Position numbers and translations under genes: made by a program
Notes under the pieces: generated by a model
Seen by the model: the letters and a program-made list of their open reading frames with translations, nothing else
The model's database searches: none
What the model was told of the DNA's origin: nothing
Shown here: piece after piece, positions 24,101 to 38,800 of the stretch
Layout of the letters: every line of letters starts with the position of its first letter
Position numbering within the stretch: position 1 is the first letter of the stretch
Assembly: GCA_022605955.1 (NCBI GenBank)
Contig: JAKCOZ010000005.1
Span: forward strand, 31,162,950 to 31,226,949
Length of the DNA: 64,000 nt
Reading direction: 5' to 3'
Source: Rallus limicola
Lineage: Eukaryota > Chordata > Aves > Gruiformes > Rallidae

Positions 24101-27100
24101 CACAAATTTATTTGCAAAGTTAGAATTTAAATTAATAGCTATTGTTTTCCAGTGAAGATTTAATTAACTGGAAAACATGAATCTAGTTTAACTCATGTTA
24201 TCCATCTCTGTTTTCCAGTCTCATAAAAGATCCGGTTGGTGGCAGATGAGGGCTGCATTCTCAGTCTATTATACAAAAAATGTGACTTCATAATATGTAT
24301 TATGTAGGCTCTCTGATTGGTAAAGACAGCACAAGAAAAAAACTGATAGGCATTAAACACCAAATCAAATACAATTGAAAAGAGTTACAGTGATGTTACA
24401 AATTTGAAATGAAAAGCTTTTCATATCTTATTTCTGATATATTTTTGCTAAATCCTCCCCAAAACTTCATTCTGATTAACAATCAAAAAAAAACCCTACC
24501 CAATAATTCTATTTTAAGTGTGTGAATCAACACAGGAGTGCAGTAACTGATCATGGGTGTTACTTAATTGAATGTTTGCATTTTACCTAATCCTTTTAAA
24601 AGTATTTGTATTTTAGGGAATATATGTAACTCACTCATTAATTCTACCCTTGAGTTGTTTCCCTTACTGCCTACTCTCTTTCATGTGTCCAGAATATGCC
24701 AAAAATGTGCCACATTGTGCAGAGCTACTAGCAATAAAGATTTTTCAAAACATTTATGATTAAGCTATCCAGCTCTGATGAATTATCCTCCTACTATATA
24801 GTGTCTGCTTATTAAAAGGTCAGCTTGCTTATTATTCTGCTTATATTTCTTTTAGAATGGAGTTATTAATGTTCTTTATAGTTTTTCTGATTAAGACACC
24901 AGTCCATTTCCAACTTACCAGCAGACTATGTGCCTTTCTCACCCAACTCAACTCATCCATAGCTTCTTCCTGGAATAAGGAGTGCAATCAGCGAGTAAAA
25001 TCCTAGCTAGTAATGCAAATGACATGCTGACACGTGGTTCCTGGTTACCTGGTATTCCACAGGTAATAGATTTCCTGCTGTTACACAGGTATGAATCAAG
25101 TTTCAAAGAGAGAACTGAGCTGCTGAACCTCAGTTATACTTCCTCAGCATTTTACAAATTAAGCCTCAAAACAAAGGAAGCCCTTGCAGATTCATAGCAT
25201 TTCATGTTATCACGCCACTGTTTAATATAAATTAAATAAAGGTTTGAATTAACTTTAGAAAATGTATTTCATATTGTAAAAAGCTTATAAACCTACTGTA
25301 GCCTATGCACCTACCTCTTTATAAGTACTAGCACTTAATGAAAACCAGTATTTTTCCTATGAAAGATATATTTTTGAACCAGAACTATTTGAAACTGGAA
25401 TTGAAATAACTTGCAACTGAAATAATTTGTTAACTATGATTTTTTTTTTTAAATTTAATTTGGCCAGGGATCTTCATATAACATTGTTCCAAATGACTTG
25501 AATAAAACCAGGTAATGCAATGTAGAATAAAATCTTTTAGCATAGAACAAGCAACAGTCGCCAAACCTGGCAGTTTTGGACAAATTTTTCTCCCCTCTAC
25601 TAGTCCTAATCTGTTTTTTTACTATGTACTGAAACAAAATATTTGTCTTGCTGGTATTATTCTTGCCATTTTTGCTTCAAATACTGCTACTCTCTTTTTT
25701 AAAAATCTCTGGTATTCCTACAGAAGTCAACCTATTTATATGTTTAGAAATCGATCCAAAATGGAGAACCCATCTATTTTATTGAAATTTTGTGAGTGGT
25801 TTCCAAAATTTAAAAGCACAAAAAAAATGGTATCTTTTTTATTAACTTCATTCTTTAGAGTTCTTGATGTCTAAGACTATTCTGCATTAGCAAGCCATTG
25901 CTTTCATGGTGTCTTCAAATAGTTGGGTTATGATATTTCATAAGAAATCTTATGTTGTCTTTGAGAAATAGGTAATTGTTTATCCACGACAGGAAGGTTT
26001 CTGTCCTTATGCTCAGAGTTCACAAGTGTGTATTAATTCAGATACTGTACTATTTGTGGTGACTAGAGTATCCTTCTGAGAGTTGACCATTCTGAAGGTA
26101 TGTGAATGGTCAGCTCAGTCAAAAACTCTAGCTTTTGATCTTGAGGTATATATGAAGACTCTGGTCCTTATATTGCATTTTAAATATTGCTATTTTGGAT
26201 GACTCTATCAGTCACCTTGTTGCTAATTCTTTTGAATGCTATCTCAATCTTGTATATAACTGATATTTTTCAATGAGGACAAAATGCATTTCTGTTGCTT
26301 TCACCATTGTTTCTTCAATATTCTGAGGTATGAAAAATACCTTTTGCTTCAGGAAAATTTTGCTACAGCATCAAGGAAGCAGTTTCATTTTGATTTGTGA
26401 TGTGTAGAAGTTACTAAAATCAGTGACTTTGTGGGGATTTCGTTTGTTTTTTTCTCTTTTAAGAAAATAATTTACTCTCTCCTTTAAAACAAATGCATCT
26501 CTTTTAATGGTGTTTCTGATTGGGGTGCTTTCAGAAAAGCTTGTGTGGGTCCACACACAGAAGCTAGCTGACCATTATAGCTCTAATCTGGGGCAGTTGG
26601 AGGAGCTGTTTGTCATGGTTCCATCTGCAAGGTTAGATCTGCAGCTATTGGAAGTATGAGGATGGGTGGGAACAAGAAAGCTGATCCATGAATAAAAAAG
26701 AAGTAGAGAGGAGGAATGAGAATGAACAACGAATGAGGGTGTGGAGGTATGACTGAGCCTTTTGACATGACATTGAAATAGTTAGACAGGCAGAGAATTC
26801 AGAAGGAATCTGGGGCATATGAGGGGTTACCAAAGGCCTGTACAGAAGAGGGAGACCTTTTCAAGAAAACCGAGGAGAAACTAAAGGATATTGTTGAGAG
26901 TCCAGCTGTTACAAGTTCAGTACTGTGATTATCTCCTCCTGTTCAGGATGCAATAGGTATTAATTACAAATGTGAACATTAACAAAAGTCACAGCCTCTG
27001 TTTTGCAAGTGATGAATCACTCCATTGGGGAAGTCATAACTTCCTATTAATACATTTGTTCCAAGCATATGATCTACCAAGTCCTAAAATAAATTATAAG

Positions 27101-29198
27101 CTTCCTAATATTAACCTGGTAAATGTTTCCATTCCATTCAAAGCTTAAAAAATGAAAATCAAAGTAAATTAGGAGTCAGATACTTACTTTTTTATTGTGA
27201 ATTAGAGGGTTTCTCCTCTCCAAGATCAGCTTTCCAGGGTTACCAAGTGACCAATATTATACTAGATTCTTTCCTGTCATAATGCCATAAACATTCTGCT
27301 GGAACTTAGGTCAGCGCTTAAAATAACCTTGCTAATTGCAAGTCTACAAGTGTTGGCTGAAATTTCAGTTAGCTGCCATACAGCAGATCCGAATGCTGAG
27401 AAATCACTGCTGTAGCTCTGGACATGCAAGGGAAGAACAGACAGGCCTAAACTTGATCTGCAGAGTAACACAGGTAGAGGCAGCAGACTATTTGCTGTAT
27501 TTCATACAAAACAAAAGCTGCTGACTTGGCACGGAAGATGGATTGGGTTACAGATCATCTCTGGCTTACTTGTCTGTCTTTTAGACAGGCATTTATTTTC
27601 TGAATCACTGGTTGCATGTAATTCCTTTAACTGAGGAAAGGAAATGGGACCTTTTTTTTGCAAAGCTGAAACCTGAAAAAACTCCTTCCAGTATATCTGA
27701 GGTAAGACACCATTAAAGTGAAATACTTTACCTAACATTAGATATATCAAAAGCAATAAATTTTCAGTGTTTGCAAAACTGTTTTTTATCAGTAAAAGGA
27801 TTTGGTTTTGTTTGTTGGGGTTTTTTTATCAGCTGGTTTTCAACTTCTAAAGAAGTATTGCATGACTTAAACGTGTTTGGTTTGAAATAATACAATTAAT
27901 TTCTTTTGCATTGTAAATCTAACTTGCAAACTTGACAGATCTTTTCCCCTGTGGATGTAGATTTCTGAACATTGATAAAAGCTTGTTCTCTCTCACTCGC
28001 TGTTCTACATAATGTAAACTTTCTGCAATCCCAATCTTAGGCTAAAGCAATTATTTCTTTCACTTCTGAAGGTAAAAAAAAAAGTTTGTCATGTGTCCCA
28101 TGTTTTGATGATCAGGTTATAGCTTTTTTGTGTGTGTGGAGGTGAAACTTAATGCTCAATCTTCTCTATTCTCTGAGACATTAGTCAGCTAACTTTTTAT
28201 AGGTCACGATATAATTAGAAATAGACACTGTAAGTTTATAACTACATTACTTTGGCTAAAATTTTGACCTATATTGTGAAGAGACGTGTTTAGTAAAGGC
28301 TCAGGAAACCAACAGAATGAAAATAATCTAAATAATGGAAAACATGGAACTTCTTCATTATATCTAGATTTTATTGTCTTTATTAGAACTAAATTCTGGA
28401 GCTCTTCATGGGGAGACTGAATGTGACATATGAACACTTTGATGTTTATCTTAATTGTATTAATTTAGGAGCCCATTTTCAAAATATTCTGAGCTGTAAC
28501 CTTTACAAAGGTGTTTTTTAAATTTTTGTTCTCAGCTGTATACAAAGCTGTATGTGTGCCATGTCCTGAGAAATATGCCCACAGTGCTCAAAAGTGTCTG
28601 TTCTCTCTGTGAAATTATTCATTCTTTTGAAATTGTATTTACAGAAAAAGTTCAGAAATTTTTTTGTTAGCTAGGACTGTTTTCTTCAAAGATTTACATT
28701 GGATTAAGATTATAAAGGCTTGTGACTTCCCTGAAGCACAAAATTGGCACTGGGTGGAAGATTGTTGACTGTACAAAATGCCAGAAGAATGGGAAATTGA
28801 GCATAAATTATGGCAGCAGTTATGTCTGTTATTTCAGCAGGAATTTTTCATTGACTTTTTAAAAGTTTTTAATTTTGCTCTTCAGCTCCCCATGCATCAG
28901 TTGTTCGTGCTTAGACTTTCCTGGCTAAGCAAGTTAGGACCTTCATGTCTATAAAGGCAGTTGCTGTATTCTTCTCCAAAGTACTGTTCATGAAAGTTTC
29001 ATTCAAAGTTCAGAAGGATCAAAGAATGAAAAAATTCTGCTACAGCTATACATGCTTAGCACTACACTCTAAGGGTAGTAGGTGCTTATTACATAAATAT
29101 TCTCGCTCCATTCCTTATCCTTTTCTGAATGACGTTTTAGATATTGAAATGTAAGAGTAAAATACTTGAAATCCTTTCTGTTCCATATATGATAAACT

Positions 29199-29384
29199 AG
29201 AAAGTGGAACAGACTGCTCAGAGAAGTTGTTGATGTCCCCTCCCTGCCAGTGTTCAAAGCAAGGTTGTATGGGGCTTTGGGCAACGTGGTCTAGTAGAGG
29301 GTGTCCCTGCCCCTGGCAGGAGGCTTGGAACTAGGTGATCTTTAAGGTCTCTCCCAACCCAAACCATTCTGTGATTTTTATGAT
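29199..29384 (+). mobile_element. CR1 LINE, short 3' end fragment
   Basis: Sense CR1 tail: GTGGAACAGACTGCTCAGAG, then GTGTCCCTGCCCCTGGCAGG, then CTCTCCCAACCC and ATTCTGTGATTTTTATGAT at the 3' end. It is only about 190 bp long, and only the last part of the reverse-transcriptase frame plus the 3' UTR is left. Confidence 0.92.
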
Positions 29385-29423
29385 CATTTTGCTCTTCCAT
29401 GGTTATGTCTATGTTTCCATTTT

Positions 29424-29999
29424 ATAGAATCATAGAATGGTCTGGGTTGGAAGGGACCCCAAGGATCATAGAGCTCCAGTCCCCCTGCCACAGGCAGGGC
29501 CACCAACCTCCAGGCCTGGATCTACACAAGGTTGCCCAGGGCCCCATCCAGGCTGGCCTTGAACACCTCCAGGGACAGGGTATCCACCACCTCTCTGGGC
29601 AGCCTGTTCCAGCACCTTACCACTCTGTAAAAAATTTCACCCTAATATCCAATTTAAACCTTCCTTCCTTTAGCTTTAATCCATTCCCCCTTGTTCTGTC
29701 ATTGTCTACTCTTTTAAAAAATTGATTCCTGTCCTGTTTGTATGCTTCCTTCAGGGACTGGAAGGCTGCAATGTGGTCGCCCTGCAGCCTTCTCTTCTCT
29801 AGGCAGTCTCCCTTCATAGGGGAGGTGTTCCAGCCCTCTAATCATCTTCGTGGCCCTCCTCTGAACCCTTTCCAACAGTTCTACATCTTTCTTGTATTGG
29901 GGGCCCCAGATCTGGACACAGTACTCCAGATGGGACCTCACGAGGGCAGAGTAGAGGAACAATCACCTCCCTGTCCCTGCTGGCCACCCCTCTGCTGAT
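29424..29999 (-). mobile_element. CR1 LINE, 3' portion, frameshifted
   Basis: Antisense copy whose 3' end (tagaatcatagaatgg, then GGTTGGAAGGGACC) begins 39 bp after the preceding sense CR1. On the minus strand two overlapping frames (29962-29714 and 29817-29617) carry consecutive parts of the CR1 reverse-transcriptase C-terminus. One has [20 protein letters not shown] and [15 protein letters not shown]; the other has the downstream tail. A frameshift in about 29714-29817 therefore breaks the frame. The left 300 bp closely match the CR1 at 36896-37193 in inverted orientation. Confidence 0.95.
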
Positions 30000-32099
30000 G
30001 AAATTTTAATTTGGTTTGAAAGTGTGATTTTGAAGTGAGTCTGCAGTTTATCCCCATTCAGCACTCTAGAGTTCATGCTGGAGAGCAGTCTCCCTGTGTG
30101 CAAACTGCTTGTTACTGTGCTCAGTCTTTGCCAGATTAGGGGATTCTGTTTGGGTTTTTTTGCTGGTTTGCTTTGGCTTTGTGGTGTTCTCACCTCAAAG
30201 ACAAAATCAGAAAGTGTAGTCAAGTTCAGTTTTGATTATTATCTGAATTTTATTTTAAATGCGCAAAACAGAGTTGTCATACTGTAATTTCTATAAACTG
30301 AAGTTCAAAATATCTTCATGAGAGATTTTTTAAATTGTTTTGATGCTCCTAATTCCTTTTGAAATTGTAAAAGACATAATGGAGTGTAAACATTAATGAT
30401 AGAATTTTGCAATTCTTCACACTTCAAAAGATGGCATAGGTAATGCTTTGGGACCAGGACATTGCAATGAGCAGTTCTGGCATCCTTCATACTTATGCTT
30501 CAATCTCAGAGTGAGAGGCAGTTCTATTTATTACAAACTATAGCTTCCCCCAGCCCTTTATTATGAGAGATAAATGATTGGTATGGATTTAGGGTGTCTT
30601 CTTGCTGGAAATTAATTTGTAGTAATGGGTATGAGGAGTCATAATGTTCTACTTGATGTTCTAATGTATTTGGCTGATGTATTGATAGGTGGGATATTGA
30701 ATTATAGGCAGTGCTAGAATTTTAAGAGAATGCATGTAGAGGGGGATATATTTATTAGGTTTGACAGATTGCTTTTATCAATACTATATCAAGAATTTCT
30801 GAAATGTCTTAATAGCTCAGTGCTACTCAGTTTCTCACCAAAGCTGAAGAAGTGCTAAAAAGTCTTTGTGTAAAGACCTCAATTTTTTAAGTGTGATGTA
30901 AAGTTTATTTAAAAATACCAATACTTCCATTTTACTGAGACTTGCCAGTCATTATGCCAGGATTGGCTGACACCCTACTGTGGCTTGTCAAGAAAGAGAA
31001 AACGGTTACAATCTTTGCTTTTTCTATAGCTTAATAGTTTTCCTGTTTTGGTAGAAGATGACTTGCATAGAAATATATTATATAGTTGAAATGTGTTGAA
31101 AATACAAAAGCTACAAAATACCCTTATAACATAGGCTTTTGAGGTGTATAGGGGTGTGTGTTTCTTGGTATCGGTCCCGAATTAGAAATCACGATTTTGT
31201 TGTCAGGACTCCTGAAAGTGTTTTTCTTTCCCAGATTGCCATACAGTAACATTGTCTTTAGCCCACCAGAGTAAGTTAGTTGCTCATTTTCCGTGGGCAT
31301 TTTATATTGCCTGTGCATAAGGTGAAGGTTCAGTTCAGTTACATTTGCAATGCAGAGTGAGTCAGGCTTTGGCAGGGTTGTTAGCTCAAGTGTGACACTG
31401 TGAGAGTACTGTTACTGTATTTCCAGGGTTGCATCCAGTCCAGCAGCAGTACAGCCACTTTATCACAGAGGAGAGCCTGTGAGCAAAGCTCGGTTTTGGC
31501 AGACCCAGCTCAGTTGTTCCAGAAATAATATGAAATGAGTATGACTGCCTGCATTTGATGTGCTTCTTCCCTTTCCTTCTTCCCTGTTTATACTTATTCC
31601 ACAACCCAGAGATCCTATGCCGTTTCTGTGAATCTTATTATCTGAGGAAGATAAAAGGTTTGACTTTGTATAAATTCAGGATTCTGTTTGAGGGTAAATT
31701 GGTACTAATTTTACAGGAAATAAAAATATTTACAAGTGACTAAAATACAGAAATCTGTATTTGAAGCTTGGAGTCACTTAGGTTCATTAACTTCCACGCA
31801 GACAAATTCAGCTATTGAATTTCAAAGAGTTAGTTTACAAGCCCAGCCATCGAAAAGCCTTTCTTATTCTCATTGCACCTGTGGAGCGGTAAGAGTTACA
31901 TTCATCACTGAAAACTACCATCTAAAGAAAGATACTTTATAAGTTATCTCTGCCTAGCTAAAAAACGAAATGGCATATAAAGAAATGCAAGATTGTTCAT
32001 AGATTAAACCTTTCTTCTGCTGGTCAGTGTAAGAAACAATTCCTCCTAACCAAAACCATGGGCCATGCTGTCTTGCTCTCTCAAAGATGTGAACGCCAA

Positions 32100-33470
32100 C
32101 TATAAAGTGCTTTATAAATCACGGATCTTATTCTAGTTAGCAATATGTAATAAATATATTTGCCTATATAAACATATATGTATATATAAATGCATAAATA
32201 TTTAAATAAACAGTGCTCATTTCCTGCTTCTATCAAGGCACTTCAGTCCTACAACATCTTAACAGCCATTAAACCTGTCAGTGCTTTACACTGGAAAGTT
32301 CTCTTACAAAGCTAAAACTGGCGCTATTAGGAGAATTATCCTGCTAGAGCACAAGCTGTCTTCTCAGAATTGTCACTTTGGAATATGCTATGTATGAATA
32401 TGCTCTACAGTCTCCTGAAATGTTTCTAAATTACAGTTACAGTGTATTTAAGTAGTTCTAGCTATAAAACTAATCTAATTTTAAAATTAAATATTTATTT
32501 CTAAATACAGTATTAAAATGCTAACTGGCACCCTCAATCTTATAAGCAGCCAGAACAAGCATATATTATTAATGATACTGAGCCAATTTAATTGGAAATA
32601 AGTACTTCATTTGGTCTATTAGATATGACAATTTTTACTAGATTATGTTAGAAGTATTTGTGATTAAAGTAGATATGATATAAAACCTAAGTTTTGCAAA
32701 TTTGCAATATATACAGTATCCTCTTTATATCTACATTAAAAAGTCAAAGATACTATGGACATAATTTTGTTTGAAAAGAAGATACTATACTCAAACCTTT
32801 AAATATACGTCTGTATTAAGAAAGACCTACCTGTGGGGTGAGAGGGAGATTTATCAAAATAATCAGATAGTACAAACTACTAGATAATGTATTTTAATAT
32901 TTTTATATACAAAATCTCCTGTAAGCAATTTGATATTTGCCAAAAACCAATTAAAGTAGTTTGGATGGCTCAGCTTTTGGATGTCATTCCAGTTCCATAA
33001 CTCCAAGTTTCCAATTTACTTCCCATTTAGTTCATTCTCAAAAAAGCTTTTAAAATTCTACCATATTCTTCCTTCTGTGGCTGTACATTTGGCTTTCTGT
33101 TTACTTTTGTCTTTATTACATTTGAGGCCAGAAAGACAGGATCATTCTTTGTGACCTAACTTGTACTTATCACAAACTAATTAGGAATGATTTCTAACAT
33201 ATTGTCTTCTTAGGTATCATAATATAGGGTTTGATTTTTCTGCTTAGAAGAGCTCTTTCTGTAAGTTAATCACGAAATTCCATGTGCATTTTCAGAAGTG
33301 AAATTAGAATAAAATTCTTGTACATTTCAGATGTCTTTAAGATTCAGTCTTTTAACATTTTTTCTAAAATCTAAAATTTGCTCTTTTATTTCCTCAATCG
33401 CTGAAGGCTTTTAAGTTTGTAAAATAATAATTTAAGTTTTCTAAAAATCAAATTTTTCTTCCATATGCAG
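32100..33470. other. Repeat-free AT-rich intronic stretch
   Basis: No CR1, microsatellite or credible open frame was recognised. The sequence is uniformly AT-rich and complex rather than repetitive. Nothing further can be supported from a single sequence. Confidence 0.6.
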
Positions 33471-36400
33471 CAAACGTAGGTAGGTTTGGGTATTGTTTTT
33501 TGGTTTTTTTTTTAAAACTAGCACTGATACAGATTCTAACCCTGACTCTTACAGAAAAAGTGATTGACATCCAGTGTGGAATAGGCCTCCTGGAACACTG
33601 GGTAGGTGGTAGCTGTTTCAGACTACTGGAAGTGGCTCCACGTGCTTGGAGTGCTTTGTAATTGTTACGAACTTGTTGGAGACTCTGCAAGAGCTTTCCA
33701 GCTGACTTGAACACTTGCTCTTCTGGAGAGAGGACAGGAAGGTCACAAACAGCAAGCAGCATGCAAGATAGAGTATAAGGCTTTTCCATGCTTCTGAACC
33801 ATGCAGAAAAATCTCAGTGATCCCTGTAAAAGGGTTCATGGAATAAATGTTAGTTTTCACAGAACAACATGAAAGGGAAAAAGAGTACTAATAAAGCAAA
33901 ATCGGCTAATAAAGAGCAAGAAATTTTGTGTCCTTTTAGCTGTCCTCAACAATGTCTGATGGAAAGTAACTTCAAAAACCTACCACAGAAGCTCTGGAAG
34001 GCTTAGCTGCACTGATATAAAGCAACCACTTATCTTGAAAACTTCCTAACATGCTATGAATTTTCATTATAGAAAACTTGTCACAGATGGTAGTTCTTCA
34101 CTTCTGACCTGTTCCAGAAAAGAAAGAACACAGTCGCCACACTGAGCATGTGATATGAGAGTGAAGAGTCTCACCATCCTTCATAAAATTCTGTTACAGC
34201 CGCTAATCTGTAGTCAAAGAAAGGGAATGAGGTTAGCATTCTTTGGCTTGAGCAAGTCAAAACATTTTGATTATAATTTTTCTCATGTTCTGCATGTCCG
34301 TGCAGAAGGACTGAATTTTTCTCCTGTGTGAACATGCAGTTCCTTTCATTTATTTATTTTGACATCCTACATTTCAGTATTTCATTGATGCCTGAAATAC
34401 TTTGTGTTATTTATATGGGGTTACACTTTGTTTGTTATTTGAAACTCCATTATTTCAAGAATGAGACTTCCTTTCTTCAAAGACATTTTTCTTTCATCTA
34501 AACTCTTTAAGGGCAGCTGCTCTCCACCAAAGACCCTAATTAACTTTATTGAGTTTAATAAGAACAAAAGTCTTTCTGAAGACATCTATAAATAGAAAAA
34601 AACTTTTAAAAGAAATGCACCTACTTTCTTGTATAAACACTAAAGAGAGACCAGCACATCTGAAAACAGCTCAGATAGCAAAGATCGTATGGTCCTGCAG
34701 AAAGCTGGAAGAATTCTTGACATTTTCCTGGTCCATGTCAAAAGTAATTCCAAATCTTCAAGCTAAAAATGAGGAGAGAACAAGAATGGGGCATGTTCAA
34801 ATGTGAGCTGCCAGAGTAGTAGTAGGTTGGCTGCATAAAACTTTGAAAACTCACTGTTTTCAAAAGGATTATAGTTTTGCTCAAAAATTACTGAATTATT
34901 AGTGTGTTAACTAGTTATTTTATGTTGAAGATAAAGTTATGAAAGTTCAATCAAATAATAGGAGTAGTCATTTCTGCTTCTTCATGTAGCTGAAATGTTA
35001 AATTATCACATTTAATTTTCGGATGTCTTGCTTGAAATGATAGTAGGGTTTTCCTAATAGCCAGTTAACTACTTTATACTGAGGTAAAAGACTATCTAGT
35101 CTTGGCCAGGCAACAAAGAACTGGTGCTTTTAGCTACAGCAGAGGGTATATGTTCACCATGAGTCAAATGTCCTACTTGCTTCTTCAATTTTCATTTGTA
35201 TATGGTAATTTTGTATGTTAGAAATGCCTTTAACTTCCATTTAGCACATATGGAAAGAAAGTGCTGAGTAAAGAGAGTAAAAAAAAAAAAACCCAGCAAA
35301 GGTAGTAATAGATGGTTGCAAAGTTTGTCCTACATAATTCCATTATTGCAGCAGCAGTAGAGAGCTGTGTGAAGAGATCTACAAGGTATTTGAAGGATGT
35401 TCTAGTAAGTCCTCACTCTTCCATTTCAGTAGATATGATTTTATAACACATTATGAGTATGCTTAGTATAAAGCTACCTTGTTTTTTTTAAATTTCTTTG
35501 TGATCTTAAATTATTGGTTAAAGATAAATATATACGCTATTATAATAATCTGATGAACAGGCATTTGAAAAATGCTTATTGTTTTTCAAAACTTGCCTGT
35601 ACAACCACTTGCTTGTCTAGGTTTTCATATGGGTTTGGATTTTGGTTGTTTTTCATTTTTTATCAGAAGAGACTAGACTATAAACTTGCTACTGGATTGC
35701 ACAGTTTGTACCATCTTCTTGGCATGAAAATCGCCTCTGGAGTATGCAACACTGTCTTCTAGGGTGTAGTACAAACCCAGATTTTAGTGAGCACAAATAG
35801 GTATTTTCTATCAAGTTGTAGTTTTTTTACACACTATTTTGAAAAAGTTATAAAGTTTCTTTATAAAAATCAGTGTACTTTAAGATGCTTAAAGTAAGAT
35901 AAATGAAAAGTTGTATGGTTAGTCATTGAAGAAACATTGTACAGTGTTAACTTTCATGGGCAAAATCTCTAAACATGGGCTTGGCTGCGTATGAGATGGA
36001 TGAGAATATATTTCTTATTCTTAAATATGTATTTCTTATTTTTTGTTCAGGTCATAACATTTTTTCCCACATTGCACAGTGGAAACAGTGGAAGTTCAGG
36101 AATATGAAAGCATCACTGAGCTGCAGATATCACATCTCTTCCCTCATCAAATTAGTTGCTGTATTCAGGTCATATATGTGATTTCTTACACAAATGAATT
36201 CATGCATCAATTTTAATGGTGTCAGGAATATCCCTGGAATGGCTACCCCAGATTTGTTTACACAACACTTTTTCAGTCCAGTTCAGAGGTGCCTCATGTT
36301 ACTGCCATAACTTCTGTGGTTATTCAGTTCAATCCTGTCCCAGGACTTATGGTAGAGTGGTTTTGTGTATCAGCTATCTGAAGCTTCCTGTGGTGAATTC

Positions 36401-36895
36401 TATGACCAGAAAGTGGTTTTATATTAAACTTAATAAGGGTTTGAAAAGCTGTTTGAAAGCAGCCTGTCTTCTCTGCAGTCATCCTCTCCTGCAAAAAAGG
36501 TATGGGCTGGCCTAAGTGTGGAAGGCACTGCAGCTGGTCCTGGAAGTGAGCTGGAACAGCTTCCAGCAGCAACTGCCTGCCTTCTGGACAAAAGGATCCT
36601 TTTGCTTCTCCCCAGTATGTTTGATACTTTGGCCCCAGCAGTAGCCCATATGGCAAAACAAATGCAAGTTGGTGGAATCCTGAGACAAGAGCTCCACAAT
36701 TCGCATTTCAGGCATTGTTACGTAGCAGCCTGAAGTTCTTAGCACATGTTATCATATCCTATTTTACTCCTTCTTACTCATTTCCTCTGTAGATTGATAG
36801 TAAACCAGTATTCTTGTGGAAGATAAATCCTAATAAAACATGTCACAAAAGCTACTAATACATTATTACAGAGTACCTCCATGTCTGTAATAATC

Positions 36896-37193
36896 AACTT
36901 TTTAAAAGGGTAGAAAATGGCAGTACAAGGGGGAATGGATTAAAGCTAAAGGAAGGAAGGTTTAAATTGGATATTAGGGGGAAGTTTTTTACAGAGACAG
37001 TGGTGAGGTGCTGGAACAGACTGCCCAGAGAGGTGGTGGATTCCCTGTCCCTGGAGCTGTTCAAGGCCAGCCTGGATGGGGCCCTGGGCAACCTTGTGTA
37101 GATCCAGGCCTGGAGGTTGGTGTCCCTGCCTGTGACAGGGGGGTTAGAACCCTATGATCCTTGGGGTCCCTTCCAACCCATGCCATTTTCTCA
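36896..37193 (+). mobile_element. CR1 LINE, 3' fragment
   Basis: Sense CR1 fragment beginning at TTTTAAAAGGGTAG, passing through GGAATGGATTAAAGCTAAAG and CCCTGTCCCTGGAG, and ending TTGGGGTCCCTTCCAACCC. It is nearly the reverse complement of 29424-29724, including almost the same 5' limit, so both belong to the same subfamily. Confidence 0.94.
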
Positions 37194-38800
37194 TCCCAGA
37201 CAAACCATTGCTATTTAACAACTCTGTCAAAGACTTGATGATTTGACATCAATTTCACATTATTTTGAAGTACAGGGATATAAGAATGTAACTCACTGAA
37301 TCCTGTGATAACAGAATGCAATATAAACATGCCTACTTAGAGTTCACCTAAATGAACATTTATTTCCAAAACTTTTTTTGAGCAATGTTTGCCTATAGAG
37401 AGTGGAGCATCTTGTCTTGTAAGTATGTCACAATGATTAGCCTTCTGTGACGCCTGAAAATTTCCATTGAAGAAATCTGAAAACAGGGGTGTCTTAAAAA
37501 AAAATAAATCTATAGAGCAAACATGTTTGTCAATTTAACAACTTTCCCAGATTCCAACAAGTTTCTGAGATTGTTTGCAAAGGGTAAAATGAAGATTACT
37601 TACTGAAATTTTGCAATGATGATGATGATGTAACTCATTTATAATAAAGTAATAAAATAAAAGAAGTCAAGCAGGGAAAGAGAATAATATGCTGAAAAGG
37701 ATGGTACAACAGAAAAAGTATCAGTAGAATGCCTATTATCGTGAGGGAAGAGCAGAGACGCTTGTTTTGAGGACCAAAGTGTTTCCAAGCTGTCGGTGTC
37801 AGCAGAAGGTAGCATAGAACCCTCCTGGTTGCAGTTTTTTGGATGCACTTTGCATTCTTCACCTGGTAAAATGTATTTGTTCCCCCTAGTCACCGAATGC
37901 CATAGCAATACCAGCCACAGCACTTAAACTCATTTGCTGACAGAATTGTGACTTGCAGTGAGTTTAATGCTTTCCATGGCAGTTGGTTCTGCTTAGTCAC
38001 ACTCAAGATTTCTCATGTATGTTTATTTTCTTTGACTTAATAATTTATTTAGAAACATCTCAAATATTGATCTGAGTAGGATTTGCTCTTAAGTTTTCAG
38101 CAATAATCCAAAATAGAAAAGAACAATTTTATCCTTCTTATAACACTGTTTGAAGATACACATAGGTAAGAGATGAAAAACAATTTCTGTTTGATAAGTC
38201 AGAGTGCATTTTAAAGGAAAAACACTTTTCTGAAAACTGCAAAACTTTATTTGTTTTACAGTAACCCCCCCTCTTCTGTGCTTGTTCTCTATATAATAGA
38301 GAACATAAAAGGGCAGTGTGAGTTTAATTCATAATTTTCAAGTACATTAAAAAAATGTATCTGAAAAGTCTTTGGCAGGTATTCTATTTTTTTTTTTTTC
38401 TGAAGAGAAAAGTCTGTAAATTCTGATTGGAATATTTGTCTTATGAGAAATTAAAGTGCACTTAAAGGGAAAGACCAAATACACATTTTCTTATATAATA
38501 GATTTTATTTTTCATGTACAGTAGTTGCAAGACTCGATGGCACCTGTTTTTCCTACTGAGGTTTTTATACAAGATCAAAGAACAGAAATCTGCAATATAA
38601 AATCTCTGTCACTGATATTAACTTAAAAGCAACATATTGCAACCTTTCATCTTTTTGTAGTACCATGCACATCTTAACAGAATTTCTTAAACAGCAGAGA
38701 AAAAGATATTTTAAAGTCGACCTCAAAGCTTAGTCTTCATTGACTCTTGAGGGTTTGTTTATGAACTTTTTCTTTGTCTACTGCAGTGTTTGCAGTTCAG

